Source: Archegozetes longisetosus
Lineage: Eukaryota; Arthropoda; Arachnida; Sarcoptiformes; Trhypochthoniidae
Reading direction: 5' to 3'
Length of the DNA stretch: 64,000 nucleotides
Assembly (NCBI GenBank): GCA_018873245.2
Contig: JAEMBT020000004.1
Coordinates: 1,270,573-1,334,572, forward strand
In this document: one piece after another, positions 23,376 through 34,289 of the stretch
Layout: every line of letters starts with the position of its first letter
Numbering within the stretch: the first letter of the stretch is position 1
Notes under the pieces: model-generated
The model's input: only the letters and a program-made list of their open reading frames with translations
Databases searched by the model: none
Told to the model about the DNA's origin: nothing
Position numbers and translations under genes: made by a program

Positions 23376-25680
23376 GTTTGCCAAGAAAATGTCTAAAGGA
23401 TTGCTCTTTATATTTATTCCTTATGTTCTTCCTTCTCTCAAACCAGTTATTTGAAGAAACTAACTGTTATTTTTTATATTCTTAATAACTTTAGAAATTT
23501 TAATATAGTCGCTTGAATACTATAAGATTCTAAATGCGAAAAGTATATTAACGATAAAGTCCACTTTCAAGTTTGATGTTGTTATACACCAAAAATGTGT
23601 TATGCCGTTCAGGTTCGAGCTCATAAACCTAAACGCATAACTGGGGACTAAAGTTAACTATTTATCCAGAATTCTGAAACTAATATTCTATTAAATTATT
23701 AGTTATATTATACTTTGTTTGATTGCAATCTTTTATTTTCTTTAAAAATTATAAGTAATTAAAATAATATTTAATTAACAAATAGATAAAGAAATATAAA
23801 ATAGGACTTAGACGTGATTTCATTATTTGATTGATACATAAAAATGTTATAAACATATTTAAAAGTTTTCACATATTTAAAGATTTTACTTCTTTCTAAC
23901 ACTTTTCCACATTCACTTAGAGGCATAATGAGGTCCTCTTCTCAAGGCCTCCGCCCAAAGACTGACTCTCTTTGCCAGTTTTTTAACATATCTTATATAA
24001 ACAAAATAGATCTGAATTGTTATTCTTTTAAAATATGAGCCTCATTTCATAGCTAACGATAATACAATGATAACCTTGAAAGCATTAGTAAAGCATTACA
24101 TAAAATATAAAGCATTTTAAAGATAATTGTTTGACAAACTTTTTAAAAGAATGATAAACTGGTTTAAAATCAAAGAATTTATATCTGCATAACAAATGAG
24201 TTGAAGAATAATTTCTAAAATATGTTACCATGCAATGTATGTGGGATGCAAATATTCTACTATTCATTTAGATTCTACTGTTCTATCATGGATAACTCAG
24301 AACTGCTTTATGCTTTTATAACCTTATTACACCAAAATTCTGAGTGTTATCAGGTTCTAAATGGTCGAAAATCGATAAATAACTAAGTCGAAACAGATTT
24401 TTATCTAAGAAATTTTAAAAGGAAAGTAGAAAATAAATTTCGAGCATTTTAAGAATGTTTTGACATAATTCGATCAAAAATCTTTTTAAGCCGAAATTCG
24501 ACTTCACTATTTTTATGTCTCAGATTTTCAGATATTTCATTAGGAAACTATTTAAATCACTGAAAAGTCAATTTTTTTTTATAAAGAAATGATTTATTTA
24601 ACAGTAGTTTATTAAAGAATTGAATTAGTTGATGTACAGGGTGGAAATTTTAACACCGAACCCAATCAAACATCAAAAATTTTTTACCCATACTTTCTAA
24701 AGAAAAGTAATATCAGAAAAGCTTAATACTAGAAAAGACCTAATTTGAACTTTTATTAAACATAAATCTAAGAATGAATAAAAACAAAAATGATGCTCAC
24801 AACAGTCGAACGTACTGTGGTCAGTATCACTACTTTAGCTAAAGAAGTGCTACCTAAAGAAGTGGTTTTAAAAGCCTAACCAAATCAACCCGAAGCTCTG
24901 CAGAAATACAAACAAAACCAATATAAACATGATTTCATTGTCATTATCTTTGGACATGGATCAGTTGATGGTGACAATGAAATCATGTTTACGCTAATTG
25001 TCTTCAAACATTGGATGATCTGAAAATAAATATTGAAAATTGAATTAAAAAAGTAATCACAAAAAAGTTTGGTCAATATTTCTGAAAGTATGATTCGAAG
25101 AATTAGGCTTAGCTTGAAAAATAACTTTGGACACTTTCAGCATTTACTATAAATTCAAATAATATGTATACCCGATGACACTTTAAAGATACATAGCAAC
25201 TGGAGTAAAGGATGCGTGAAGATGTAACTAAAGGGGAAGTTGATATACATATTTAAACACCTATATAACCAGCGCACGCGTAGCGATAGCACATCTTATC
25301 TATTCAATGTTTATTAAAAATTATTTTCTAAATTTTACTTTGGTTAATATTCAAATTTGAAATGGAAATAAATGATATACGACAACTAATAAAAGAATCG
25401 AAATTTTAATGGATTATATCCAGACCGGGTCGAAAAGGTATAATTAGCTTTAATGAGATTTTTATCAAGAAATTCATTTTAATGGTTAACAATCTTAAGA
25501 GTCGGGAAATCTCGACCAACGGTTGAGAGATGGATTAATCGATGGATATATGGCCAGACATTGGCCAGGGTCTTGTGGAAGTGATCATCCATGCTCTCTG
25601 ACTTCTGATGAAGAAGCTGAATTATTGTTAGCCGCGCCTGAGGCGCCGTTCGCGAGTCCAATCGGGCTTAGAACTCGCTA
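23376..25680. other. Intergenic with a strong hairpin and a less AT-rich block
   Basis: No gene recognised. Arms AACATGATTTCATTGTCA at 24926-24943 and its complement at 24972-24989 enclose a ~28-base loop. From about 25500 to 25680 the sequence becomes noticeably GC- and CpG-richer (GCCGCGCCTGAGGCGCC), without an identifiable product on either strand. Confidence 0.5.
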
Positions 25681-25992
25681 TTATATAGTTGATTCATTTT
25701 TTAAAGAGTGCTATTCAAATTTTCAAACGTGAATAACTCTTGAAGCGTTCATCTGATGTGCTTAAGTCTTACACCTCTAAAAACTGTGTGCAAAACCCTT
25801 TGAAATGATGCGCATATCACCGATGTTAATCGGTATACCTATTGGAACAGGTGATGACATGCACATCTATTCAAAGGGCTTTGCACACAGTTTCCAGAAA
25901 TATAAGTCTTAAGCACATCAGATGAACGCTTCAAGAGTTATTCCCTTTTGATAATTTGAATACCACTCTTTAAAAATGAATTAATTATATAA
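25681..25992. mobile_element. Foldback MITE, nearly complete palindrome
   Basis: The two halves are inverted copies for well over 100 bp each: TTATATAGTTGATTCATTTT / TTATATAATTAATTCATTTT at the ends, then GAATAACTCTTGAAGCGTTC, ATCTGATGTGCTTAAG and AAACTGTGTGCAAA in both arms. Only a short unpaired centre remains around 25810-25865. TA flanks both ends (25679-25680, 25993-25994). There is no coding content. Confidence 0.8.
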
Positions 25993-26188
25993 TAAAAAGT
26001 GTTTCAGGCTCGCTATACAGCCACTCATTGGTATCCATTGTGGGCTTGATGACTATCGGTAAAATAGCTGTCGGTAAAACCTAACCAAAATTCATCTTCT
26101 TAGTAATAAAACTTTTAATAATTAATTTAACAATAAGAATACCAAAACAATTATTTTTGAAACACTTCTAATTTAATATTAGCATCAG

Positions 26189-26240
26189 TATTAGTGCGAG
26201 ACTAGCAGTTCCAAGTCGCATTCGCTAGTCTCGCGTATTA
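26189..26240. repeat. GC-rich hairpin
   Basis: TATTAGTGCGAGACTAGC and GCTAGTCTCGCGTATTA pair over about 16 bases with a ~17-base loop. It stands out from the AT-rich surroundings. It could be a MITE remnant or a structured RNA; nothing decides between them. Confidence 0.5.
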
Positions 26241-27926
26241 GTGAGAGACTCTCTGTTAATTAAAACTTATTTGACATGCTTCTAAATATGTGTATACACA
26301 ATAGGAAACAATTCCTTAAGCACAGCAACCATCTATCCATCAGTTGTTTATGGTATCTATGCATCTTTTTTGTGTCAGTTAGTATACTTTTTAAACACTT
26401 TTGCAATTTTATAAACTGATAAAAAGTACATTTTGAGTTAATGCCTTCTTATTTAAGTATAAAGTAGTTAACTTGTTTTTGTTTGTCATAACAAAAGTTT
26501 TATCTATGATGTGATGACTAAGTTCAGTTTTAAAATGTTCACCCTGTAGGAGAATCCTAAGTTGCTAAATCAATTTTCAAAAACGAAATATCAGCAGAAA
26601 ATGATTCTCTTCATCGGGCCTCCATGAGATTTAGTTTTAATGACTTTCAAGATTATGAAAGCGCCTGTTTTACAAGTATTCTGCTCAACTAACTCAACTA
26701 ATTTGGCGACTATAGCTGAACCAGACATAAATTCATAAATTTGAATAAATACCAGCACAAAAATCATGACAAGGTATATGAATTCGTTAATAACTGATTT
26801 TGTCAAAAAAATGGATCTAGAACCTTATAGTACTCAGGTGACGATATAATGTTGGATTAAAGACTAGAATATCAGGCCATGCTTGATAAACTCTTAATAA
26901 AGTGATTGAAAAAATATCTTTCACATACAGTTAATGAAAGTTATCATAAAGTTATCATAAGTTAACATAAAGTTATCTTTAGCTGGTTAAAATCAAATTT
27001 CTTTTGACTGGGTTAATAGATTTGAAATCGGTTTTCAGTATTTCGTAGCAAGATAATTGCAGATTTAAAAAAAAGTACATATAACGTATTTTATTTAATA
27101 AAGTAACATGATAAATTACTATTTAATAAAAAAATTGAATTTTAATTAATTTTTCGCAAATGTATAACTCGACTCAAAAATACACAATATAATAGTCTTG
27201 CATAATAATAATTTGGACTAATCAATCAATGCATACAACTCTTCGGATGAAACTTCTTAGCTCCTCCGTTATCTGCTATCAAAGTTTTCTCTTTTGGTGA
27301 CATATATTTGCATGTGTATTACGGTTTATTTCACAAAACTGATTTTAATGCAAGTTTAAGATCGGTTTATGCCTATTCGTGCTTTATATAACTTTACTTC
27401 TCGTGACAAAAGTATGATTTTTAACTAAAACTCGAATTTACAATTAACGAAATTGGCGTTAACCTTATTATTTGGCCTAAAGTGAATGAAAATGTGAAAA
27501 TTGCAAATATTGTAAAGTTTGCAATGTTTTAGCAATTTGTTATGTGAATTTCTATTTGCAAGGGATTGCTAAGGTATTGCAAAATTGGTGTTGCAGACTT
27601 GCAATACTGCTATCGTTGCAAAGTTTTCAGAATGCAGCCCTGATCTGAAGATTGAAAAAGAAATTTATCGATCATAAAATATTATTTCGATGCAAAAAAT
27701 AAAAGCTAAGCCCAAAATTGCATAAAGTTCTAAACAATTTAACCATTTAAAATGGGCACATTAAACATTTACTTTAATTCAGAATCACTAAACATAAAAA
27801 ATTATTTTTATTAAAAATGAGTTTAAATGAATGCTACGTATAGGCCCTTATCCTCACAAACCACTGAACCTCTGCACTTTTACCTCACAATCAGGTAGCC
27901 TAACATTCTAGGAAAGAATTCTAAAA
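26241..27926. other. Intergenic, small tandem motifs only
   Basis: No gene recognised. Imperfect GTTATCATAA tandem units lie at 26940-26980, and about ten TTGCAA-like motifs lie between 27500 and 27625. Confidence 0.45.
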
Positions 27927-28722
27927 GAACATAACGGATGCCGTATTATAATATCAAAACAATCATTTCTTCAAATTCGTGATCGCAATTATATGTTAAG
28001 TATTATTTGCTGCCTATGACATCGGAATAATGCTCTCAATATCAGAATAATCAACTCTTTACCTAAATATAGTCGTTACATTCCTGATCGTTAAAATAGG
28101 ATATTTAATACAGTAGACACTCGATATTTTGAAACCGCTTATTTTGAAATACTCAGTACTTTCAACTAATTTGAATATCAGTCTATATTATTGTGTATTC
28201 CTTTATTTTGAAATATTTGTTGAATAGTTTCGAGATATAATAACATATCAAATTTTCACAAAAAATCATTATTATCAATACTGCTGAACAGTTCAAGTTC
28301 CAGAAATTCATGAACGAACCTCAAATCTGAACCCCAATCTAAATAAAATCTTAGTGTTAATCATCCAAATGTTGCATTTTGAGCGAAATTTTTATCTCAG
28401 ACTTTTTTCAATGTACCAACTATTTTGAAAACTCATTACTTTGAACAAAATGTTTTGGTAGAAGCAGGTTCAAATAACGAGGTTCTACTGTATTCTACCT
28501 CATTATGATAGGTTGTTCTGTTTCCAAAGCCACTCATTCAGATATACTCAACTCTATTACGACCTAGAATTTGGTTCGTTCATTCTGTCAGATGAAAGGA
28601 ATTGAACTAATTGAAAAATCACTGGAAAAATATTGATTTCACATGTTCTGGTTTTTCATGATAACTAATTATGAATTTTATTTATTGGCCGCTATTTGCG
28701 CTAAACCTCTCGTTATTTATTG
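27927..28722 (+). pseudogene. Degenerate chemoreceptor last exon, split by a MITE
   Basis: The translation carries, in order, pieces matching exon 3 of the intact receptor at 29381: EHNGCRIIISK, FKFVIAIIC*VLFAAYDIGI, LNIVVTFLIVKIGYLI, then (after the MITE at 28111-28490) FYLIMIGCSVSKATHSDILN, and finally FMITNYEFYLLAA near 28659. It contains in-frame stops (TAA in the first transmembrane segment, TAA before STLYLN, TAG after NSITT) and a frameshift after ISK. It is therefore a dead copy lying about 0.65 kb upstream of an intact relative in the same orientation. Exons 1 and 2 were not found. Confidence 0.85.
28111..28490. mobile_element. pogo-like MITE inside receptor pseudogene
   Basis: The left end CAGTAGACACTCGATATTTTGAA and the right end inverted, CAGTAGAACCTCGTTATTTGAA, form the terminal repeats, flanked by TA at 28109-28110 and 28491-28492. 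The 380-bp interior repeats ATTTTGAAA motifs and has no transposase. CAGTAgAACCTCGTTAT-type ends are characteristic of pogo/Tigger-like elements. Confidence 0.82.
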
Positions 28723-29380
28723 ATAATTGGTATTCGCTATAAAAAGTTCATTATATAGGGTTTTACTGCAATTCGCGCAAAATATTGAATAAGTTATTTA
28801 TTGAAAAACTTCGTGAATTCATAAACGATATGGCATTGTTAAATCATTTTAATTGCTGTTAAAACTGTTGGATTATTAATTCATATAAAAGTTTGCCTGA
28901 AAGTTATTGAAGATTGAAATTTTTTTATAAAGCATTTATCTAATTTGAAATTTTCCTAAAACTTCAGATGATTACGAAAACTCCAATTGAAATTTATTTC
29001 ATAATTTTACTTATTCAAGATCTCATTTTATATTATTGATCGATTACAAAGCTTAAAGAACAGAAAGAAGATAATTTTAAAAACTTGTTCTATGTTTACC
29101 AACTTACGTGATCTGTTTACTTAGTTTAATCAATAATTTAACTAATGTTCCTTATTGTTCAGAAACTTATCTTTATCACGTAACAAAATTTGAATCGACT
29201 TCGCATTAAAGTCTATTGATGTATTAAAAATTTTTTATTACAATTTTTATACTGAATACCATCAAGAATAATATAAAACAAAACAGCTTCTCGTTAATGG
29301 ACTTAAAGCTGTAAATGCAACTTTAACGAGAGAAAAAATATTTCATACACGAAGTCAGTTGATTTCTAGCCATATAAAGT

Positions 29381-30782
29381 ATGAAACGTAATCCGAGTTT
29401 AAGAATGAGATTCCAGAATTTCATAAATGTTGATGCCAATCAACATTTAGTATTAAAACTGCTTGAGAAATATCTTGTTAAGAACCACTTAATTATATCA
29501 AAATCATATGAAGATTACGTGCTTAAAAATTTTGACAGGAAAAGGAAAATAATTTCCATATCTTTAAATTTGATTCAATTAATAATGTTATTCAGATTTC
29601 TAATTGTGGGCACAATAGACGAACCCTGGGTTTGGATACTATTTGGAGATGTTTTCTATCTTACAGGACAAACACGTTTGATATCTTTCGCGCTATCTCC
29701 GGCTGTTATTGCAATTGGGTCGTTTGGTGAGCATAAAACATTTCAGTCATTCTAGAGATGACAATTTTCTAACTTTTCGATAGGTATTTTCGAACTAGTA
29801 ATGGAACCCAAACATCGCTATGAATTTCTATCTCTATTCCATGAGATACAGAATTCAAATACTTCTATATTGAATGATATATATTCTAGAAAATTTTGCT
29901 TGAGATCCAAATTCATCGTCAAGTACTTTCTCAACCTATTTCCTAAAATATCCATAATTCTTGTCTCCCTATTTGTTGGGACATTCGCCATTGTCGCCTA
30001 TTTTGACGGAAAATATAAGTACCAGCTTTTGAACATAATATTCTGGAATATACTCTTCTGTGTTTGGTTTTGTCTATGGATAAAATCTGCGTTCGGGCAC
30101 TTCGTCATCGTATATTTAGTTTCAATTTTCATGAGATATCGTTTCCAACAAATAATGGATATTTTGGAAATTTCTTTGAGAACTGGTAATTAATTTCTTA
30201 TGAACATGAGAATTATGAGAAAATAGTTACTTATTCCTAAAAAATAAAACTTAAACCTCTAAACTGTAATTAAAGAGCAATTTTAAAAATTTATAATTAT
30301 CAGGTGATGTGATATTTATAGCGAGAATCATGGAAGAACACAACAAGTGCTCGGTATTGATATCAAAACTGAACTATCACTTCAAATGTGTAATTGGAAT
30401 CGTATATTACGCTGCAATACCCGCTCTAAGTATAGGGTTGCTTATCGTACTCTCACATGAGTCAAACATCTTTCTACGAATCCTGGCTTTGTTTTTGGTC
30501 ATAGAAATAGGATATTTAGTGTTCTATCACAATCTGATCGGTTGCAATGTTAAAAAGACTGCTCATTCACCGTATATTACATTGAACTCAATAATTGCAC
30601 ATGATTTGCTAGATTCTAGTAATAAGTTGAAAGTTGTATCACTTATTGAGAAACTTTCTGGGCCTGAGATTGGATTTTATTGTTTCGAATTTTTCCCACT
30701 AACCAATTACGAATTTTATCTATTAGCCTCTAATTGTGTAAAAGTTTTTATTCTCGTTATGGGCTTATTAGGTAGAAAATAG
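29381..30782 (+). CDS. Chemoreceptor (gustatory-receptor-like), intact, three exons
   Basis: Exons 29381-29726, 29784-30185 and 30304-30782, both introns phase 1 (57 and 118 bp, GTGAGC...GATAG and GTAATT...TATCAG), give 408 aa. Several hydrophobic segments are evident: IISISLNLIQLIMLFRFLIV, ISIILVSLFVGTFAIVAYF, IIFWNILFCVWFCLWI, FLRILALFLVIEIGYLVFY and a C-terminal VKVFILVMGLL. Family-like motifs are EPWVWILFGDVFYLTG (exon 1), FCLRSKFIVKYF (exon 2), and EHNKCSVLISKLNYHFK and SGPEIGFYCFEFFPLTNYEF (exon 3). The last stretch corresponds to the conserved region before TM7 of gustatory receptors. The gene belongs to a tandem cluster with 37419-40039 and three relics. Function as a membrane chemoreceptor is inferred from resemblance and clustering; ligand unknown. 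An AATAAA follows 36 bases after the stop. Confidence 0.82.
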
Positions 30783-30817
30783 AATCATTGTAAGCGTTTG
30801 AATATTGTCTGTCTTTT

Positions 30818-30823
30818 AATAAA
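30818..30823 (+). terminator. Poly(A) signal AATAAA
   Basis: AATAAA followed by the GT/T-rich GGTCTTTTGTTTT, 36 bases downstream of the receptor stop codon. Confidence 0.65.
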
Positions 30824-31503
30824 GGTCTTTTGTTTTAATTGGTTGCTGTCCAAAATTAAAATTCATTATTTTTATTAATGAATACAACCAGCAGTCAAAG
30901 AATACCTTCGTATATACGTTCTAATTGGAGCTTATCGAAAAATAATAAATATTCTAATAGGATTGAGATAATTTATGCTACTCATCCAGACGATTCTTCA
31001 TGAATTTTCAAGAAATCGAAGTAGCATTAGGGTAACCACCTTTTGCTCATTTTTAGAAAGCTGGGCAAGTTATTTCACAGTATTTTAAGATTTTACTCAA
31101 TAGGATGCTTTTAATTTATATCTATGTGAAAATGCGAAAATAAATTTGAATCATAAGTTGTGCATTAAAATTTAACATAATTTCCTTTTTATTTAATAAT
31201 AAACATTTTCATACGTGAAACATGTGTGAACTTAAATTTCAATTGAAAATGTTTGGAGAGACTGAATTATGTGAAGATTCATTCAGACAATCGGAACTTA
31301 ATATTCAAAATTCGGTGATCTTTCGAAGCTATTTTAAATAAGGAACTTCAGAAGAACAAAACTTCCAAAATAGATGTTCCCTCTCATTTACGATTAGATT
31401 TGTAGTTTTATGAGCTATATATAAGGACTCAAACTCCAACTTAGTTCGAAGCTGGATAAAGTTAGTGGAAGGGGCAACCAAAATGTGTTTTCATGATTTT
31501 TTG
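30824..31503. other. Intergenic, no gene seen
   Basis: AT-rich spacer between the receptor gene and the long-TIR element; nothing recognised. Confidence 0.45.
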
Positions 31504-31773
31504 TTGAAAGGAGAATGCCAAGAATCTATGGCATACTGGCCTACCGCGTCACATGTTAAAACAGATGTCAACAGAGTCGCCAGGTGTTGCAGTCATAAGT
31601 TATGGGTCATAGTCCATAGGGTCGTTTGCTTCTAATTCCTTTGCGATGCTTACAAATACATTAAACCTATATACCTCATTTAAAAGCATTCAACAAGACG
31701 AATTCAACGACATTATGCTCAAGTATGTAGGCCATGTGAATAAAAAATAAAACTAAAAAGTAAAATAAAATCA

Positions 31774-32160
31774 AGTCAGGTCTTCGTCAGTGCTTTCAAG
31801 TACCACACAAAGATCGCTTAACAACTTTGCAGGCACTTGAATTTCAGGCTGGAACTTGCCATACCCAAGAAACCAGAGAACTGTCATGATATGTGCACAG
31901 CATCCTACAATCCTCTGGCCATTTTTGCACTGACAATAGTACCCGACTATTGCTCGGCACCGACTTTTCTTGATCTACTAAAACATAGATCAAGTACTTT
32001 GTTTGACTACGGTGCCGAGCTGGATCCGCCCGCGGATCAACATGGGGACTCAGATGAAATGCCATGGGAGCTAAGCGAAAGAGGTCCACAGTGCATGCAC
32101 AATTGGACCTCATAGTTCCCATCAGGTCTTACATGCTTTAGAGACTGTAGCATACTTGTC
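31774..32160 (-). pseudogene. Transposase C-terminal remnant with SWIM-type zinc finger
   Basis: Reading the minus strand, one frame gives GYYCQCKNGQRIVGCCAHIM followed by TVLWFLGYGK and ends ...STDEDLT at a TGA (31774). CQC...CAH is the CxC...CxH pattern of SWIM zinc fingers, and GCCAHIMTVLWFLGYG is a pattern I associate with arthropod transposon-encoded proteins. Further upstream, in shifted frames, are RPDGNYEVQLC and KYLIYVLVDQEKS, fitting the region before the finger. In-frame stops (two TAG) and at least one frameshift separate them, and no DDE core remains. Family assignment (MULE-like or another SWIM-carrying DDE family) is open. Confidence 0.65.
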
Positions 32161-32335
32161 GCCGGCTGGCCTCCACCTAACCTATCAGCGTGGGCCTTAT
32201 TTCAGTGGGTACCACCCGAGACCCCCTCCCAGTGCTCGTCATCTGCCATGACGGCATATTGTTTTCCGAGAGCCTCAGCCGGACTTAGCCCGTTGCCGGC
32301 CGTCACCACGAGGAGGTGGCGCCGGGTGGCAGATG
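32160..32335. other. GC-rich block inside the transposon
   Basis: A stretch strikingly richer in G and C than anything around it (GCCGGCTGGCC, GTTGCCGGCCGTCACCACG, GGTGGCGCCGGGTGGCAGAT). ATCTGCCA occurs in opposite orientations near 32246 and 32326, suggesting a small nested insertion or hairpin. No product recognised. Confidence 0.4.
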
Positions 32336-32621
32336 ATATCAACTTTTATATAAAAACAGTTAGCTCCATTTAAAAACATGGCCTATATACTTGAGCATGG
32401 CATCGTTGAATTCGTCTTGTTGAGTACTTTTCAATGATATGTAGGTTTAATATATTTGCAAGCTTTGCAAAGGAATTAGGAGCGACCGACGCTTTGAACT
32501 ATTGTGACCCATAACTTGTGACTGCCACACCTGACAACCTTAATCTACTCATCAAGCCCTGTCGATTGACACCTGTTTTAGCCTTAACAAGGTAGGTCAT
32601 CTTTGGCACCCTCCTTTTCAA

Positions 32622-33637
32622 ATGATTGTACAATCATATTCAATTTGATCTCACCAATAAATTTTTAAAAAATTATTTGGATATAAACTTCATTTCAACT
32701 ATCAACTGATAAAATCTTACAAAACATTTTTTAAATTTAGATTTTTCATATTTGCATTCTACCAGAAACTATTTTTCCACCTCAATTGATCTTAGGTAAA
32801 AATTGATGCTTCATTTGCAGTTGAAAGTTTTTTAATGTGGAGATCACACTCTTATCCACAAGTCAATATATTTTTATAGCAATCAATAAATTTTTGGCGA
32901 GCGTGAGCTAGTCATTTCTACTTTTCTAATAGATCAAATTATTAGAGCCAATAGATACAATGATCGATTTTTTACTGAAAAATATAGTCTTTAAGAACTA
33001 ATCCACGCGAAAAATAGCCTTAAAATAGTTTTCGTAGTTAAATGTGTTTCACTCTATTAAGAGTTCGTCACTCTTTTAGGAGATAAAATTAGTTCAACTC
33101 TAAAATTTCATTTTACAGAACATCTGTTGAATAGCCGAGAAAATCTTTATGTAAGACAAGTTTAGCAATTAGTCTACAATTACTTATAAATATTCGCGTT
33201 TCCACAATGTGCGAGAGAAGTATAGATTCCTTTGTTAGAATCTGATATTTTAACCTAATGCTATTTTGTAGTACACATTTAATAATCGTCACTTTTGAAC
33301 TATGCTTTCGCATCTCTGATTGAAACAACATTACAGATACAATAGTATAGTTCCAAGACGATGATATGTGAGAGTTCAGTATAGTTACTTAAAGGTTTTG
33401 CAGTCTTACAACAAAATTAACGTAAAATGATGCAAAAATAACTTTTTCATTACCCTTAGAGTAGCACCATTCTTGCATAACATTATTTGCAACAACTTTA
33501 CTCCCAAGACCTTCAATAAAACTTTTAGATAATCTTAAAATTAGTTTATATTAAAAAGAAGATTTACCCATTTCTACGTAATCGTGCTGGATCCTGTAGA
33601 ACTGAGTTATATACAGTTCAATTTATCTCAGTCCAGC
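32622..33637. other. Intergenic, no gene seen
   Basis: AT-rich spacer within the receptor cluster. The 72-codon minus-strand frame at 33113-33331 has no recognisable features. Confidence 0.4.
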
Positions 33638-34035
33638 TGAATTCTTTAGGACTCGATAGAATCTAGTAAATCTTTTTAATATACAGTCTATTGCAAAAAT
33701 TTAAATACATGTAGTTTTTGAATGACTTTCAAACTATTTAGGATAGATAAGGAATTTCATATGATTATTTAGCATATCTAAATACACTTAATCGATAACT
33801 TTTTTAAAATTTACTCAAACAATGAATAAGTTACAAAAAGTTACGTGAAAAAATAATATTTGATATGTTTAAATTCGGGCAGATTTTTCTTATGAGTTTA
33901 CACCGCACGAATACATTCAATGCTAAAATTCAATTGTTTGAAAGCCGCTTAGTAAAGACTACATGTACTAAACTTTTGCAATAGACTGTATATTAAAAAG
34001 ATTTACTGAATTCTACAGAATTCAGCGATCTTTAT
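33638..34035. repeat. Imperfect palindrome interrupted by a Tc1-like MITE
   Basis: The left flank (AGCTGAATTCT...AGTAAATCTTTTTAATA) and right flank (TATTAAAAAGATTTACT...AGAATTCAGC) are inverted copies. The 305-bp MITE at 33684-33988 sits exactly at the axis. Without it and one TA, the inner 32 bases read as a perfect palindrome. Confidence 0.75.
33684..33988. mobile_element. Tc1-like MITE with TA duplication
   Basis: The left end CAGTCTATTGCAAAAATTTA and the right end inverted, CAGTCTATTGCAAAAGTTTA, are followed by (A)TACATGTAG in both arms. TA flanks at 33682-33683 and 33989-33990. The CAGTnnnTTGCAAAAgT form is typical of Tc1-group termini. No transposase. Confidence 0.82.
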
Positions 34036-34289
34036 AATATAAGTCATCCAAATTTTAAGATTATTTGAAATTTTCATTGAAGATTTTGGGAGTAAAGTTG
34101 TGGGAATTTTTTGTAAGTAAAGACGTGGAACCTATCCTTGGGTAAATAAATTTACGTATTATTTTTAATTAAATTTCTTAAGAAAAATGACATTACTCAA
34201 ATGTATATTTTAAATTCTTTAACTTTTATAGCTTATAACAAACTGAGATTTCGAATAAATTCTAACTAATGGTTGACATAAAAGACTTA

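Larger units (their letters stand above)
31504..32621. mobile_element. Long-TIR DNA transposon derivative with transposase remnant
   Basis: About 245 bp at the left (31504-31750) are repeated in inverted orientation at the right (about 32375-32621), with shared blocks such as AAGTTATGGGTCA, CTAATTCCTTTGC and CAACAAGACGAATTCAACGA. Identity is roughly three quarters by eye. The interior is much less AT-rich than the genome. It holds a minus-strand remnant of a transposase C-terminus (31774-32160) and a GC-rich block (32160-32335). I found no clean target duplication: ATGATT lies just outside both ends but is imperfectly placed. Confidence 0.75.

Noticed and set aside
31837-32122. Two 92-codon frames on opposite strands inside the long-TIR element
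   Set aside because: The frame that matches a transposase-type SWIM finger is a third one; these two are shadows produced by the higher GC content.
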